Source: Anabaena sp. PCC 7108
GTDB taxonomy: Bacteria; Cyanobacteriota; Cyanobacteriia; Cyanobacteriales; Nostocaceae
DNA: 64,000 nt
Assembly: GCF_000332135.1 (NCBI RefSeq)
Contig: NZ_KB235896.1
Location: forward strand, 2,553,403 to 2,617,402
Direction of reading: 5' to 3'
Below are positions 62,853 to 64,000 of the stretch, piece by piece. A program made the translations under genes and the position numbers. How positions within the stretch are numbered: the first letter of the stretch is position 1; every line of letters begins with the position of its first letter. The notes beneath the pieces were generated by a model. It had not been told where the DNA came from. It saw only the letters and a program-made list of their open reading frames with translations, and ran no database searches.

Positions 62853-64000
62853 ATGGTTTCAGATAATGAGGCAAAGTCACCAAATCAAGTAGATGCATCA
62901 CCTACCAAAAACTTTTTTGTAGAGATGCTTACTCGTGATATTGATCTAGAAGATTCAATTCTTGATCTTCTAGATAATTGTATTGATGGAATACAACGCA
63001 TTATTAAAGATCGTCCAAGTTCAGATAAGCCATATCAAAATTTTTGGGCAAAAATAACATTTTCAAGTGAAGGATTTAAAATTGAGGATAACTGTGGAGG
63101 TATTCCTACAGAAGCTCAACAGTATGCTTTTAGAATGGGAAGACCTACAGACATCATTAATGGTAACACTTACACTATTGGTACTTATGGTATTGGTATG
63201 AAAAGAGCTATCTTCAAGATGGGTTGCTCTAGTACAATAACATCTCAAACTGAAAATGATTCCTTCAAAGTAACAATTGCTCCCGAATGGCTAATCTCTG
63301 ATAGTTGGGAATTACCCATCGAAAAAATAGAACCTTTTCTAGCTGAAAATGGTACGGCAATTGAAGTAACACATATACGTCCTGGGATTATCACACAATT
63401 TTCATCCCCGCAATCAACTCTTCTTGACTCCCTTGCAGGAAAAATTTCCCATCACTATAGCTATATTATGAACAAAGGCTTCACTGTTTTTGTAAATGGA
63501 AAAAAAGTACCTCTAATATCTCTAAATCTTCTTTGGGATGGTGTTGAGAAAATAAATAGTCAAAATAATGTTGCCATTGCTCCATATCTTTATGAAGCTC
63601 AGAAAGATGGAGTGGAAATCAAGCTGGCAATCGGTTTTTATAGAGCAATAGCTAGTGAAGATGAAGTAAATGAGGAAACAGAAGGAATCAGACGAAGTAG
63701 TAATACAGCAGGTTGGACTATCATTTGTAATGATCGAGTAGTATTGTATTGTGACAAAACACGTTTGACTGGCTGGGGTGAACCAACAGTTCCTAGTTAT
63801 CACCCTCAATTTATTGCTATTTCAGGTGTGGTACATTTTCGTAGTAAAGATGCAAGAAATCTTCCTATTACAACTACAAAAAGAGGTATAGATGCATCTT
63901 CTGAAATATATTTATATGTGAAGGATTTCATGCGGGAAGGACTGAGAATTTTTACTTCATATACTAACAAGTGGAAGAAAAATATTCCTCAAGAAAGAGA
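62853..64000 (+). CDS. GHKL ATPase, partial (C-terminus beyond window)
   Basis: Open from ATG 62853 to the end (382 visible codons). The N-terminal fold shows all GHKL motifs: N-box DLLDNCIDG (~38-46), G1 IEDNCGGIP (78-85; Asp79) and G2 IGTYGIGMKRA (109-119). So it belongs to the gyrase/Hsp90/histidine-kinase/MORC ATPase fold. After the ATPase lid are a transducer-like region and WTIICNDRVV, DARNLPITTTKRGID. There are no sensor or kinase domains and no membrane segment. AT-rich compared with ndhF. Similar stand-alone GHKL proteins occur in defence clusters; the rest of this cluster is outside the window. Confidence 0.8.
   Translation, partial: MVSDNEAKSPNQVDASPTKNFFVEMLTRDIDLEDSILDLLDNCIDGIQRIIKDRPSSDKPYQNFWAKITFSSEGFKIEDNCGGIPTEAQQYAFRMGRPTDIINGNTYTIGTYGIGMKRAIFKMGCSSTITSQTENDSFKVTIAPEWLISDSWELPIEKIEPFLAENGTAIEVTHIRPGIITQFSSPQSTLLDSLAGKISHHYSYIMNKGFTVFVNGKKVPLISLNLLWDGVEKINSQNNVAIAPYLYEAQKDGVEIKLAIGFYRAIASEDEVNEETEGIRRSSNTAGWTIICNDRVVLYCDKTRLTGWGEPTVPSYHPQFIAISGVVHFRSKDARNLPITTTKRGIDASSEIYLYVKDFMREGLRIFTSYTNKWKKNIPQER

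Overview
The window is chromosomal DNA from a cyanobacterium, most likely a filamentous Nostocales species (Anabaena/Nostoc/Dolichospermum type). It carries psb27, ndhF, the chloroplast-type LysR regulator rbcR, hemJ, cofH, a PEP-CTERM protein and large RTX/Calx-beta proteins. The HIP1 octamer GCGATCGC recurs throughout, and small palindromic dispersed repeats are numerous. No rRNA, tRNA, CRISPR array, transposase or phage gene was found.

Layout. (1) 1-1393: left-edge minus-strand operon of a 207-aa unknown protein and a QueC/QatC-like PP-loop protein that runs off the window, a probable defence-type locus. (2) 1.5-10.2 kb: a 1587-aa RTX/Calx-beta protein with recent internal duplications, set between two direct copies of a ~130-bp sequence, then a 94-bp triplicated repeat and an M16 peptidase. 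(3) 10.2-15.5 kb: two tandem sRNA-like elements, a DUF6671-like protein, hemJ, a CsbD/lipoprotein cluster, a ribbon-helix-helix/coiled-coil pair and rpe. (4) 15.5-21.2 kb: a subtilase and a DUF4347-LVIVD-RTX gene interrupted by one in-frame amber codon inside an inserted palindrome. (5) 21.7-31.9 kb and 36.6-41.0 kb: envelope genes (AI-2E family permease, LCP protein, GT2 glycosyltransferase, TVP38 protein, four GT39-like polytopic proteins) on either side of an NAD operon. (6) 32.0-36.6 kb: pncB-nadD-nrtR-nadE, with a palindromic operator candidate inside the promoter. (7) 41.3-53.9 kb: cofH, psb27, a GHL10-type glycosidase, a diguanylate cyclase, polA, a PEP-CTERM protein, a HAD phosphatase, a candidate sRNA, a stand-alone DALR-domain protein and a Crp/Fnr regulator. 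(8) 53.9-57.4 kb: a Ser/Thr kinase and a TPR-periplasmic-binding protein, with a decayed PstS-like gene downstream. (9) 57.6-62.7 kb: rbcR, nnrU, a thioredoxin-like protein and ndhF1. (10) 62.85 kb to the end: a GHKL ATPase where ndhD commonly follows ndhF1, possibly the edge of a defence island.

The most coherent working unit is the NAD operon. NrtR (a Nudix domain with a degenerate catalytic box plus a winged helix) probably represses its own operon through the 21-bp palindrome TTATGGTA-N5-TACCATAA, which lies between the -35 and -10 boxes of pncB. The best candidates for undescribed biology are the QueC-like pair at the left edge, the GHKL gene at the right edge, the sRNA candidates at 10.2-10.5 kb and 51.83-51.90 kb, and the amber-interrupted giant gene. 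Both edge loci are cut by the window, so their full gene content cannot be seen here.
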